64,000 bases of DNA, from positions 12,378,417-12,442,416 of the forward strand of contig NC_134415.1 in NCBI RefSeq assembly GCF_030867145.1, in the 5' to 3' direction. This DNA comes from Opisthocomus hoazin (taxonomy: Eukaryota > Chordata > Aves > Opisthocomiformes > Opisthocomidae). The notes under the pieces were generated by a model, which was given only the letters and a program-made list of their open reading frames with translations, searched no databases and was not told the origin of the DNA. How positions within the stretch are numbered: the first letter of the stretch is position 1; the number at the start of each line of letters is the position of its first letter. Made by a program: the position numbers and the translations under genes. Below are positions 34,572 to 59,935 of the stretch, one piece after another.

Positions 34572-35215
34572 TCACAGAATCACAGAATGTGAGGGGTTGG
34601 AAGGGACCTCTGTGGGTCATCTGGTCCAACCCCCCTGCTGAAGCCGGGTCACCTACAGCAGGCTGCACAGGACCGCGTCCAGGTGGGTCTTGAGTATGAT
34701 CTCCAGAGGAGACTCCACAACCTCCCTGGGCAGCCTGTTCCAGTGCTCCGTCACCCTCACAGTGAAGAAGTTCTTCCTCTTGTTCAGCTGGAACTTCCTC
34801 TGCTTCAGTTTGTGCCCATTGCTCCTTGTCCTGTCGCTGGGCACCACTGAAGAGTTTGGCCCCGTCCTCCTGACACCCACCCTTAAGATATTTATAAGCA
34901 TTTATAAGGTCCCCTCTCAGCCTTCTCTTCTTCAGGCTAAACAAGCCCAGCTCCCTCAGCCTTTCCTGATAGGAGAGATGCTCCAGTCCCCTCACCATCC
35001 TCGTAGCCCTCCGCTGGACTCTCTCCATTAGCTCCTCATCTTTCTTGAACTGGGGAGCCCAGAACTGGACAGAATACTCCAGATGGGGCCTCACTGGGGC
35101 AGAGTAGAGGGGGAGCAGAACCTCCCTCAACCTGCTGGCCACACTCCTCCTAATGCACCCCAGGATGCCATTGGCCTTCTTGTCAGCCAGGGCACACTGC
35201 TGGCTCACGGTTACC
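34572..35215 (-). mobile_element. CR1 LINE 3' segment, longest copy in window
   Basis: On - it reads [19 protein letters not shown], then [18 protein letters not shown], then [20 protein letters not shown], the C-terminal part of the CR1 reverse transcriptase ORF, down to the usual 3' end. Small deletions shift the frame after KLF (about 34855) and near 34700. It is 5'-truncated at about 35215. Confidence 0.96.
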
Positions 35216-38200
35216 CCATCATCCCCCAGGCTGTCATCTGCGTAGCCATCGATTCATTGCTGAATCTTCCTGCCGCTCCCAGGACTGGCAGAAAGACAAA
35301 CGAAGGCGCCAGCCACATCCCGACGAACTGCTGGCCAAGCCCCGGCTGCAGCCGATGCCCTGCACCGGCGAGCTCCGGGGAGGCCTCGCTGCGCAGGGGG
35401 AGACGCCGCGGCGGCTGGGCGAAGGGAGGAAAGCTGCGCCATGATCTGCTGCTGGAGCCGAGAGAGGCCGGCCATGCCCGCAAGAGCTGAACCGCGCAAG
35501 GCAGGAGCCGCTGCCCTGACCTCACCGCAGCCGGTTTGCTAACGCCGGCGTCACGGAGCTGCTCTTCTCAGTTTCCGCTTTCCTCTCCGCGGCTTTTTCT
35601 GACATCCTGGAGCTCTCCCCTTCATCCACAGGCTGAGGCGGCTCCGGCCGTGCTTACTCCTACCCCACGAGTTCACAGCTACAGTACAGGCACTCCCCTT
35701 CGCTTGGGAGAGTCCAGCCCTGGCGGTTCAACAGCTCCAGAAGTACTGAGGTGCCTCACGTCTCTCTAACTCCGTTTGGTTTCTTGTGGCTTAGTCTGAG
35801 GTTGCACTTTCAGAAAGCACTGGCCTGGTTTTCTAAAAGGTCACGAACGAGGACACCTCCAAATCTTCAGAGATGACTTCATCACCTCTTCCTGTTCAAG
35901 GCATTGGTCACCAGTGTTGGAAGAGCTCAAAACCCCAGATGAGTGGCTTAGACCATGAAGAAGGACTTTTTTTATGCGAGTGGCACAGACTGCACGTGGC
36001 ACTGCCAGAACACAGGTGTAATCCATTCCACTGTCAGAAAAGTTGGGCAGAATTGCTAAAGGTGTCTTTGCTGATGAAGAATTACTCTGCAGCAGGTGCT
36101 AAAAGGACCTTGTGTGCAGGTGCCACTTGCGCTGAGCTCCTACATGGCCCCGACAGCGCTGCCGAGCACGCCACACCGCGCTGGAGGTGAGAAGGGCCAG
36201 CCCTCGGCCACAGAGCTGGGGTTTGGGGGCAGAGAGGGGTCCCACAAGGCACCCCAAAACAAAAGCCAGGCCCGGACATCCCATGGGCAATGGTCTGTTT
36301 GCAAAGCCCACGTACCCTCAGAGCGCCTGGGACGCAGCCCCTTGTCACACCGCGGTGGGTCAGGGAAACACCTCCATTTACACCCTGTGTATCCCAGCGC
36401 CTGTTACTAGCAAAGGCAGAAATACAACTGGAGTATGTTTTTGTCTTTACGTGGACACTTCCTCGCTGAGACACCCAGCACAGGCCTGCCCTCAGTCCGC
36501 AGCTAAGCACGCACGGCCCCACCGTGCAACGCGGGGTGGCTACAACCTGTTGTAAGGCAAGGGGTGTCGGCAGCGTCCGCAGACGGGCTGCAAGGGGGGC
36601 AACCCCGCCGCAGGGTGCTGCTGTGGCTAACGGTGGCACAGACGCCACGCTCCTATAGCTGCCCAGGTTTGTACTCCAGGAGGAAAAAAACCCAGCGAGA
36701 AAAGCAAACCCAGTTTGTGCTCCACCAGGGGAGAACACCCCAACCCCACGCTGTACCTCACTAGCTGCTGCACCACCGCCAGTGGCGTGGCGGCTGCCGT
36801 AACGGCTCTTTTCCTCGTTAACTGCGAGAAGTTAATCAATGCTGCAGCTGGCTAGGCCCTCTCCTCACCTTTCTGCAGCCATCAGCTACATTTTCTATTG
36901 CCTTTTTGCAACACAAACTGCAAATTTAAGTGCTTTAACATAGCGATGGCGTAGGCGAGGGCTTTTCCGTACAAGGCCTTGTGACACGGTGAAATAAAGC
37001 CCCTCTCCAGACCCAGCTGGGGGAGCATCTCCCTTGCGGGGGGACGCGGGCCGAGGGCAGTACAGCCTCAGGCGAGGGCTGGGGACAAGCAGGGACATCC
37101 TTGGGCTCCTGTGCCCCCTTTCCAAACTACACTTGCCCCTGGGGCTTGCCATGAAGCTGCTCTGAACGCTGAACTTACCAGAACAGCTTTCTCACAGAGG
37201 AGTATTTTTAGTAGAAATACTCCTCCAAGGGCAGGACAGGTAAAGCACTTTCTCTCCAGTGTGAATTTTTCCTTTAACACCATACATTGAAGGATTTAAA
37301 ACAACACATCCCAGATTTGTGAATGAAAATACGAGCTTTACAACCGCATAGTAAGTGTAGGCTCTTGTATTTCAGTTTAGGACTATATAATTTTATAGAG
37401 TACCAAAATAAGCAAAGGATCAGCACTCCGTACAAAGTGTTAGTTCCTGTGCGGAGGGTAGAAGGGAGAGGGACTTTAATTACACTATACTGTTTTTTGC
37501 AATTCTAAAGAAAATTCCATTTCCAGCAAAACAGATCTGGGTTCCGATTCCCCACGTTTCTAGCTCATTAAGTAGTGTTTCTTTCAAGACATTTACATTG
37601 CTCTCATTTGAAGTCAAGGGATGATTTAAAGCACTGTTAACAAGGAGGTGGTGCTGTTAATGTTTAATGTCAATACGCAATGTCATCTGCTATAAAGGCC
37701 AGAAGAGCGACACAACGTTATCTTTACTGCTGCGGAGTACCAGGAACCGACTAACAGAGGCGGCAAGTTCCAGGCGCGCCACCGACGCCAGGTCTGGGCT
37801 GCGGCCGGGAGGCTCTGCCAGCCTGAGCCCTGCCCAGGGAGCGCGGCAGCACACCCCGCACCCCGGCAGGGACACGTGTTCCCACATCTGCACCGCCAGC
37901 CTGACCTACGGCGGTCACAGCTCTGCCCCATCGTACAGCATTGAAATGTGAGGAAAGCAGCAGCCAACATCGCCACTATAATTTTACAAAAAGCGTAAAT
38001 CTGAAGAGCAGTTAAAACAACTTGAAGCTCTCCCTTTAACTCCAGGATTCGTTCTCCACGACAACCCTCCTCCTCTCCTACTCCCTGTCCAGTTTCTCGC
38101 CCCGCTCCTTCCCTAATGACCATTTTACAACAAATAGGTTAAGTGGATTTACATGATGCAAGCGCAACTCAAAGACTTTTGCCCTATACATATAACCACG

Positions 38201-38394
38201 TTGAATTGTGAGATTATACACGTGATATACCTCTGACAGAGCAACCACCGGTTTAGATTTTTAAAGAAACACAAGTATTTCAGCATGTACACAGTAATGA
38301 GTTTTAAACTGTCCAACATCATCGCTTTCATACATTCTGTTCCTTTTTATAGCCTTAAAGGGATTTTAGACCTTGACGGCAACAATCCCAAAAC
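35216..38394. other. HNRNPU downstream flank, no gene recognised
   Basis: Alternates GC-rich blocks (35.28-35.56, 36.1-36.6 kb) and AT-rich DNA. Frames at 36082-36738 (-) and 36895-37152 (-) have no recognisable domain. A - strand donor-like GCAGAAAG|GTGAGG lies at about 36868-36873. Confidence 0.4.
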
Positions 38395-39464
38395 AAGAGT
38401 AAAGTGAATTTATTTTATTGCAAACAAACGTCTAGAGTTAAATTTCTCCACCCACTTTCTTTAAAGAGAAAAGGAATCAGCAGGCTAAGGAGATACACCC
38501 ATTTGAGAATTGACATGATTAAAAATTAGATATAAAATGGGTGACTCACAGTTTCATTAGCTTACAAAATGGTGGAGTAACTACTACAAGCACACTAGGT
38601 ATACAGTATTTTGTGGGGAAAGAGTTATACAGACACACAGCTAACTTCATATAGATCCCATTAGACAACTGGATTTACAACAAGTTTTGTTTAATAAGAA
38701 ATGGGCAAAGCCAGCTTCTTTTCAGAATCAAAATGCAGAACAAATGGAAAAAAATTATGGTGTTGTACCTTCACAAGTTTGAGCCTCCACAAATAGTGCA
38801 ACCAAGTTTTACAACTTTGAGAGCTTCTACATACACTCCACCTTCGCTACTGAGCCCCAGGTGACCTCTTTGCCCCCGACTTCTCATTTGAGTTCCAAAT
38901 GTTACAAAAAAGTCCTAGTTATTGCCAGAAACTTTCACCTCCCCTCCTCCCCTCCTCACCCAGCAGCTTCATAGAGAGGATGGAGTGTAATATGGAGCTT
39001 TACAGAATCGCATGGTGTTCGTGAGGGCTGCTCAGGAGCCTCCGTACGCATCTGGTTGCTAACATTTGTATTGTGACACGACTCACGACTGTTTCTTAGA
39101 AATTGGGGGATGGGGAAAAAGGAGAAAATTCTTTAATAAAAAGACACCAGGTACAAAGCAACGTTTTACTTTTGTTGTGGTAAAAAAAAAAGTCACATTT
39201 TACAGATAAAATGTAGAACCCTGAAATACTGACACATTCTCTTATCGTGCACAATGCTGAGGTTCTCTTACGAATCACTTTAAAACTGCAATTAAAAATG
39301 TACAAAAAAAGAAAAAGAAAAAAATCAACCCACAAAGCTTCTAAAAAAGGAACCCGCAGGCACTTCCTCTTGTGGAATGTTTAAAAAGTTAGCCTACTAA
39401 AGAAAACAGTCGACTTCTTGTGAAGGTTTTGGAGAAATATGTATCAGTTCATTTATTTGGGTAT
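38395..39464 (-). other. HNRNPU: HNRNPU 3'UTR
   Basis: AT-rich - strand sequence following the stop codon of the last HNRNPU exon. It contains several AATAAA/ATTAAA-like motifs. The overlapping AATAAAATAAA at 38409-38419 is the best distal end, giving about 1.05 kb of UTR. A very proximal AAATAAA at 39451-39457 lies directly after the stop and could make a short form. Confidence 0.65.
38409..38419 (-). promoter_or_regulatory. HNRNPU candidate distal poly(A) signals
   Basis: Two overlapping AATAAA hexamers on the - strand (complement of TTTATTTTATT), followed by a TTGTTTTGG stretch about 25 bases on. Usage is inferred. Confidence 0.55.
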
Positions 39465-51847
<12,383 letters not shown>

Positions 51848-54265
51848 GGCGGCGGCGGCGGGCGGCTCGATGGCTGGGCGGCGCGCGGGCGGCTCTGGGC
51901 TGCGGCGGGCGGCTCGGCTCGGGGCCCGGCGGGCGGCTCGGCTCGGGGGGGGGGGGGGGTGTCGGCGCGGCTGGTTCGTGCGGCTGCGGCAGCTGCGGAG
52001 CGGACCCGCCTGGCGCCAAATCCTTTCACCGAGCTCGCGAGGGAGACGCGCCTCGCGGGGCCGAGCACGCAGCACTGCCCGCCCCGCCCCCGCGCACGTA
52101 GGCCCTCCCCCCCCCTCTCCCCCCGCGCGCTACCGTAACGGCCGCCCGCGCGCGCCCGTACCGTAAATACCCGCCCGAGCGCAGCGGCCCCGCCGCGGAG
52201 CCGAGCGTGAGGCAGCGAGTGAGCGGCTGCGCCCGGCGGAACGGCCCGCTCCGCTCGGGCGCACCCCGCCATGTTAGGTTAGGCCCCAGTGAGGACCTAG
52301 GCCCCGTCCCCAGGCCCGGGCCCCGCTTGCAGGCCGCGGCCTCGCAGGCAGGGCCGGGCCTTCCCTCCCCTCGCTGCCGGGCGCGGGCCCAGGCCGCGGA
52401 GCTCATTGCATAAAGGGTTTGAAGCGAACGCCGCTGCTCGAAATAGCTCCCCCGACACAACCTCGCCGAGGCAGTTACATAAGGACAGAAGCGGAGCCAT
52501 TTACCCGTCACTTCCCCGGCCACAGCACCGAGGCGTGTGCAGACGCGATCCTTCGCTAACCAGGCCGGGGCTAACAAAGCCGCGGGGCTGACAAAGCTTT
52601 TCCCAAGTGCATCAGCTCGCCACCGGACAAGAAGCACTACCCTGGAGCTTGGCACGCAGCCCATCAGCTAACCAGAACTGCTCAGTTTTCCCTCCCTTTC
52701 CCTCTGCACAGCACGACTTCAGGTCTCTCCTCAGCCACCAAGTCGCATAGTGGTTGAATTTTTCCAATTTGGTGAAAAGTTACTTGAGCACAAACAGCAG
52801 AGAGGGTTTCATGTAACACAAAGGCAGCACTGATCTACAAGCCTTAGGAAGCCTGGGTAAAAAAGCTAATTTTCACTTGCAGGAAAGAAAAAAAAAAAAA
52901 ACCAAAAACACAACAAAAGGCAAATCAAACAACTAGAACCTCGGTACAAACTCCTGCTGAAGGGAAGGTGTTTGGCATGAAGCAGCTTTGTTTTGGTACA
53001 GGTCGTGTGGCCTTCCGAACCAGAACAGATTACCTTTACCTGCACCGAGAGGAAGGGAGGAGAGACAATGAAATCACCAGGTTTTAACTACGTGAGAAAA
53101 GGGCTCTTTTAAGCAAGTACACACCGCTCTGTCCTCAGTCAGGCTGGATCCATTCGGAAGAAACATGACTCACTCGGCAAGGTTAGCTCAACCAGTCACT
53201 GCACAACGGCTTGTTGGAACAGACAGGGAGAAATCCCTCATGCAATATGCACAGATGAGAAAAAGGTTGCCAGAACCTTTCCCTTACTATAAATGCAAGT
53301 TATTAGATTGTATCTCAGTCTAGTAGGTCAGAGTCATCTCAGCAGGGCAAGAAAAGGATAAGAGTGCATCAGTGCCAGGGAGAGGTCAGTGTGTGATCAA
53401 GCTGTGCTGATAGAAATCACTACCTTAGCTCTTTCATGAAGAAACGGACAATCTTAGCTACCTTGCTGAGGTACTCTTGATATGTACTGTTCTGCCAAGG
53501 TGAGAACAAAAGTAAACAGGGTTCACCTAGTTAATATCGCAACATTACTGACTGAAGCTTTCAGACAACTCTGCATTAATTTAGATGTCATCTGCCTGTC
53601 CAAACTCCATGTTCTTTTTTTGGATGTAAAAAAATTTAAACTGAAAAATATATCATTAAGGCTTTATGACTTGAATTGTGTCTGAACCTCAGACAGAGCC
53701 CTATGTTTAGACCTTGATCTGGCACAGGCCTCTTCACATGTTGAGCCATGTTTCTGGAAGAGCTTCATCGACCTGATGTCTGATAATCCCTCCCACTGCT
53801 GCAAACTTTGTAGACTGATGATAGATCATTTTAGGACAGTTTTGGATCCCTAAGCCTTGCCTTAAGTTAGCACATCTGCACACATTCACAGCATCTCCGT
53901 GTTACAGATGCCCTCATTCAGAATCACCCCAGAGCTACAGCCCTCACATGTAATCCCATTCCTGAACAATCTCATGTCTGCCTACTTCACTAACATGCTC
54001 ACACTGCTTTACACTCCTGTTACCATGGAGAAACAAAACAGCTAACAGTTTTGAGGCACATCAAGAGATTACTTGCTTACCCTAAAGCATTCAAGCCTGT
54101 ATAAAAAAGGCACAAGTACATAAAGCAAGAATCATATTTTTTTTTCCCCCCAGAAATTTAACACTACCAACCTGAGAATTTTTTTTTAAAGTTACTAAGG
54201 CTATGTCTTTATTAAACCACTTAGAAGACTGAACTTATATTTTTTTAAAAGGAGATTAATTCATC

Positions 54266-54331
54266 CAATAGTAGTAAGGGTACTTACTATCTAACCAACA
54301 ATAGTAGTAAGGGTACTTACTATCTAACCAC
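54266..54331. repeat. 33-bp tandem duplication
   Basis: Two adjacent copies (54266-54298 and 54299-54331) of a unit starting CAATAGTAGTAAGGGTACTT, differing at one base. The near identity shows a recent duplication. Confidence 0.93.
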
Positions 54332-57129
54332 ACAGTTAATTACGCTATCAAACAACTGTAGTAGGACTGTTTTCAGACCACAGTTATGTTACCTATTATT
54401 ACAGAAGTGAGAGATCCCAGCTGATTTTCAGATGTCAGGTGATTCAATTGTGGCAAGACCAGCATTTCCTATAAAGCTAAGTACATAAAATACATACATA
54501 ACCGAAATAGATGTGTGACCTTAATGACTGCCTCTCAATGTGAAAAAACAAATTAAGTTTTTTGCTGTTTAAGTTAAACACATATTTATTATAGGTTTGA
54601 CTTGGGGAAAAACTCTCTAAGATGGCTCCCCTGTCCTCAGAGTCCTGTGTTTTAGGAATTTGCCTCTTCCCTATTCATACTTTGAAGGGGAAAAACAAGC
54701 TGAGGAGATACGCTCTCCTCATTGCTGTACCCTCTCTTAATTCACGTAGTAGATCCTTCAACTCAGCTTTTCTCAGATCACGCAGATAGATACCAGCCAC
54801 ATCCTAAAAATGAGCGTTTGGTAATGTGAACTTCTGAAACAAGAAAGTGCCAGAGGAAAGCACTTTAGCTTTAATATGCAAAGCTGATACTTGTATAACA
54901 ATGGCCATATGAAAAACAAAACATCATTGCTGATAACCACAAATACTCCTCCATTAAAATTTCCCTGTCTGTGGTACCAAAATACATCTAGAAAAAATAA
55001 TTCTCGATTTCCATTTAAATGGAAAGTGACATCTACCCGTACATAACAGATGCAATTCTATGCACTTTATTTATCCATCATATAACATTTTCCTTCTAAC
55101 TGTGTTACTTCCTAACTTCAGAGAATGGTTTTCTCTCCAAACCAGTCTCCCCTCTCAAAAGTAATTTGGGATCCTTCCTCTGGGATTTAGCCCTTCAACA
55201 GATTTGTTACTCTGGTTTCCCTCACTGTTGTTTGCACTCCATTAGACTTTAATTAGTTGCTCTCCTCACCCCTAATGTCCTTTCCGTTAGTCACCCTTCG
55301 TCCTTCCAAATCCCTCTCCTCCTCCTGTTTACCAAGAGGAGTGACAAAAGGGTGACAAAAAGAGGAGCAGACTTTCAGGAGGGGACTGGATAGTCTCGGG
55401 GGTCCCATCCCACCTGGGCTTTTGAACCTGTTTGGAACCTTTCCATACACCTTCAGTGTTGCAGGAGGACCCAGGCGTTTATCTTTCCCCAGTTCTGCTC
55501 TCTCACAGCCTTCTCTGTCCTGTTCTGGTTCTTCTCATGCTTTACCCTACGTCTGACCATCACAATAGGCCTCCACTCTCTTCTGTATGTCCTTAACCCA
55601 TCTACCCTCAATTAATATTGCCTTCCAGTTCCACATTCAACACACCATTACTTTAAAAGAGAATATCATTCTTGAAATACTCTGCTGCCTTTTATGATAG
55701 CAGGGAATGTGTGGAGCAAGTCTTTTTCTTTCTCCCTTTTCATCTCTCCTCATGAAATCCTCATTAATCATTATTAGAGCCAGTCAGAAATTTTCAGACA
55801 TTTTTAAAGTGCTAATTTGTCACAAGTGAGGTTGCATGACAAAGGGTCAGTTCTGCCGATTTCTCAGCCCAAAGAAGCCCCTATGTGTATATCTCTATAG
55901 GTAGGCTCTATCTCTAGAGGCTCTGCCAGGAGGTGGGAGTTGGTTTTGGAGAAATACCAGGATGCTTGCCCTGTGCTCCTCTCTTTCCCTGACACGCACT
56001 ACTGCTCGCTATCAGAGTCAGGATGATGAACTAGATTGACCTTGCCTTATACTATCTATAATCTCTCCATGTTATTTTAATATTAAATGAGGTGCAGTTC
56101 ATCTCAGAAACGAGGCAGTCGTTTGCCATAATAAGGCCTATTATTTGCACAGGAATTAGATCAGTTAGGTCCTAAGGATGATTTCGAACCCAAGGACAGT
56201 TAGTGCCTGATTACAAGTAGAGCTAACAGTGTTCAAGTGACTGAAATTCAGGTTCCTGGCACCAGTTTCATTAGCTGGTTCACCCTCAGTAGGATCTTTC
56301 TCTTACTACACTTCTGCACAGCATTCCCTTTTCTGCCTAGTACCCTTTGACCTCCAGGTGGGCAGCGAGTAAAGGGTCAGTACACAAGTCCTGCTTAAGA
56401 TCACAGGGTTATTTTACTTTTCCTGTGGTGGATGAAGTGCTTCAGCAGTCCCGCCAAGCAGAAGGAAGAGCTGCAAAACTACACTGGAACATCACGAATC
56501 AACCACAACCCATGTTTGTCACCCTTTAAAGGGCAACTACCCACTGACCCCATAGCAACAAGAATCCCCCTTTCCCCATTTTCAAGAAGTAGCTTTTCTT
56601 GCTTAAAAAAGCCAAAACCCAAACCCATGAGTTTCTGAGAAACAGTTTCTCAATTCAGAGCATTCACAGGCTTACAGAGTTTCCAAGCCTGGCATTGGCA
56701 AAAAGGCTGCATCCTCCAACATTAAAACCAGGATTCATTCTGGCTTTATTCAGAGTCATTCAGAAGTTTACTGACCACACACTTACTAAGTGTTACACAT
56801 GAACTAGTTCATAAGAAGATATTCAGTTCCAGAAGTCAAGCATCTGCAGTTTCTTGAGATTTTTCTTGTAACCTGCCACTTACACACATTTACTAGAGTG
56901 AAGCTGTGAACTCAGGAAAATTACATAGAATAAACAAACCCCTCTGAATAGCAGTCAGTCTGTGAAAGAGGAGGTAGCATTGTAAATCAACTCCCAAAAC
57001 CCCCTGTTTTCCTGCAAGACGACAGTGTGAAACAACCATTTCAAAAGAGTATCAATTAATCTCTCTAAGGGACTACTAAAACAACAAGAAGTAGGTTCTA
57101 AAGTTGAGTGTCAGCTCCAGTGTACCTAC

Positions 57130-57286
57130 CTTCCTGCTCGTATAGCAGAAGACACATACGGTCAATATATGTAACCAAACCCAGCTGATCTCGGAAGACA
57201 GATGCAACAAATGTGTGGGTGGCAGGACAATTCACAACTGGCAGCCACAAGACCAGATCTTGCCTAATGCAACTTTTCTGTTCAAC
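57130..57286 (-). other. Exon-like ORF, unidentified
   Basis: The - strand segment is bounded by an acceptor (TTTTTTCTGAAGTCAG) and a good donor (GGAAG|GTAGGT). It holds an open frame of about 52 codons including QDLVLWLPVVNCPATHTFV and DRMCLLLYEQE, which reads like hydrophobic protein rather than random AT-rich DNA. No family is recognised and no joining exon could be fixed. Confidence 0.25.
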
Positions 57287-59844
57287 CTGACTTCAGAAAA
57301 AACAACCCCAAAACACAAACAAAAAACCCAAAGAAACCAAACACCGCCCCTCACCACCATCACTTAATGTCTAGATGACCACCTTCTTGGGCTGTCCTTC
57401 CCTCCTGATGCTCTGCACCCACTATAGTACACAAGGTACAATCCTGTCATCGTTTTACTCTTTGAGCCTGTTCAATACACCTTTCTCCTTCCCCTCTTGA
57501 GATGCTTTTGTCAAAAAAGGCAAGCAGCCACATGCCTTTTGTGGCACCAGAGTGCTGCCAGCTCTTGGGCCACCTCCTCTGTCCCCTCTCCTCAGCTCAC
57601 AAAGAATGGCTTTCCACAGATTGGGAAGGCCTTGCTAAACAAAACCACATAAACCCCCTAAAACTTACAAGAATATATCATATGCTAACAAAAGGTACTA
57701 CCATGGTTCAGCCACGTACCTTAAATCTGTGACAGGCAAAGCTTAATAAGCAAACTGTTTTGGAATATTCATTAATCCACATCAGCATGCTTTCAAGATG
57801 GCCCTTTTTGTAATGAGGACATGCCACAGCTGAAGCCCAGAGCATTCACAAAAGTACATATCCCAGCAACAAGATGCTTTATCCCTTCCTGAAGCTGTTG
57901 GCTTATTTAATTTCTATAGCCTCAGGAGAACTACATGCAGACAGAGGCAGGACCTCAAACTTCTCTCCAGCACTAGTTGCTACACAGGAAGCAAAAAGAG
58001 GAAAAGAAAAAAAAGCTAGATGTCAGGTAGCTTTACCTGTCCAGGCACTGCTCCGGCAGTCCTACAAGGCTGTTGTTACAAAATCCTGAGGTCTGTTAAA
58101 GCAGCTCCACGAGACACCAAAGCGTCAGAAAGCAACTTGGAGAGTGCAAACTTGGAAGTGCCTTTCCCCACAGTCTTGGTCTCGGATCTCTTCGCTCTTA
58201 CCTTTTGAAGCGGCACCCCAAAGTTTAGTTAATTCTCTATTATGCCCCAGAATAAGTCAGCAGAGAAAAGGAAAACACCTCCACAGGGTCAGCGAGGGAA
58301 GGAAACAGAGCCTTCTCCTTTCTGCCCTCGTCCCCATCACACGTGCACGGGCTCACAAAGCTACACAAAACCTAACTAGTTACGCATTAGCAACCCACAG
58401 CACAAGCATTAGCGACACTTTAAGACTGTACACTATGCCATCTTTAAATCAAGAAATATAGAAAAGGAGGATAAAGAAATGAGGTCAGAAGTTTGGTTAG
58501 TGGGGTTTGCTTTTTTTTTTTTTTAGGAAACTGCATTTTATCCCATTACATTTACCTCCTTCTAGAATGCTCCCTGCAAAGAAAGCCGTTTTGTCACAGG
58601 CTGCTCTTTAACCTACTCTGCTGGAGCAAACCTGCTCAGCCTTTCTGTGTTTTCAGGATGAGGAAAACCAGCATAACCTCATAGGACAGACCCAACAGCA
58701 ACAGAAACTCTGCTGGCAACACAATAAAGTAACTGCTAGCAAATGGCTACAGGTAGTTTCCTAGGAAAGCAGCCAAAAACTCAGTAAGCCCCCTGCTAAC
58801 TCTGTAAGAAAAAATACTTGACAATAAGCATCAGAAGAAAAGCACTGTCACTTAACCTTGCTGTTCCACATCCATGGTCCAAGGGCTTCCCGGGAGCGCA
58901 CCCTCGCCAGAAGGCATGCAGCCCTTCCAGCAGGAATTATAAACCACAGCCAGGTATCCCAGCAGGGCACGCTGCTTTAAAGGAACAGTGCCAGAAAAAC
59001 TGGCCTTGGAGGCTGCTCAAAAGTTTTCTAGGGGCTTTCTGCTCTAAGGTAGCTAATCCTAGACTTAACAAGCTCTGAAACTACCCAGCTAAATTTGTCT
59101 GATAGCCAACATAAAGCAAGCCATTCTTTTAAATAACATCAGGCCAACATGTTTTGTGCAGCACCCTGGTTTATCAGTATTTGCAATGTAAGCCTCTCTA
59201 TCCTATAGCTTTCCCTATGTCCCGGGATCCCTGTGCCTCTGCTGAGTTCATCACAGGGTCGGGGCCTCAATGAGATTCTGGATTTTATGAGTTTTTTTTT
59301 TCATACAAAAAAAACCCTGAACTGCTTGGCAGTTCCTCCATGAGATGAGGCATCTGCCCTTGTTTCTGCTGCTCTTCTCGCTCCGCTTACCAGCGAAGTC
59401 AGAAATCCTCAATAGCAAAAATTAAAACAAGAAGCAGGGCAAGCACAGCATGCCAGTCATAATAAGGAGCTGTTTCAACAATCCTATTATCATACACAGG
59501 ACAGTGTTTCTGAAATGAAATAAAATTAAAGCTCACTAAGTGACAATAGTGTGCTTGTCTATCATTTACAAACTCAAGAACTTAAACCCAAAAGTATTGT
59601 TAAAAAGGAATGAAAAAAGACATCCGCTCCAAGCACAGATCTCACAGCTTCAAAACAAAAAAGAATCAAGAGTATCCACAATATCTAGAAAGTTTTTTTA
59701 TCACCAGTACGTTCCTCACAGGAAAGGTTCAGATACTGATGTTATGGATAGCACTGTGCAATTCTAATATACTGACACACAAAAGGCAATTAAAAGTTAA
59801 AAAAACCCAGAAAACACTCAAAAAAGAAGGAATTATGTGAGAAA

Positions 59845-59935
59845 ATAATGTTATAACTAGTCAGGTTTAAATGAAATGAATACACAGAAGATAATGTTAT
59901 AACTGATCAGCTTTAAAGGAAATGAATGCAGAGCA
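59845..59935. repeat. 46-bp imperfect tandem duplication
   Basis: The unit ATAATGTTATAACT… starts at 59845 and again at 59891, with several substitutions between copies, so it is older than the 54.3 kb duplication. Confidence 0.85.

Noticed and set aside
34549-35208. Large - frame as a host gene
   Set aside because: It is the CR1 reverse transcriptase C-terminus, with frameshifts.
51848-52075. 76-residue N-terminal extension of HNRNPU
   Set aside because: The frame is open but begins at GTG with no in-frame ATG; the ATG at 51847 has a strong context and matches the known N-terminus.
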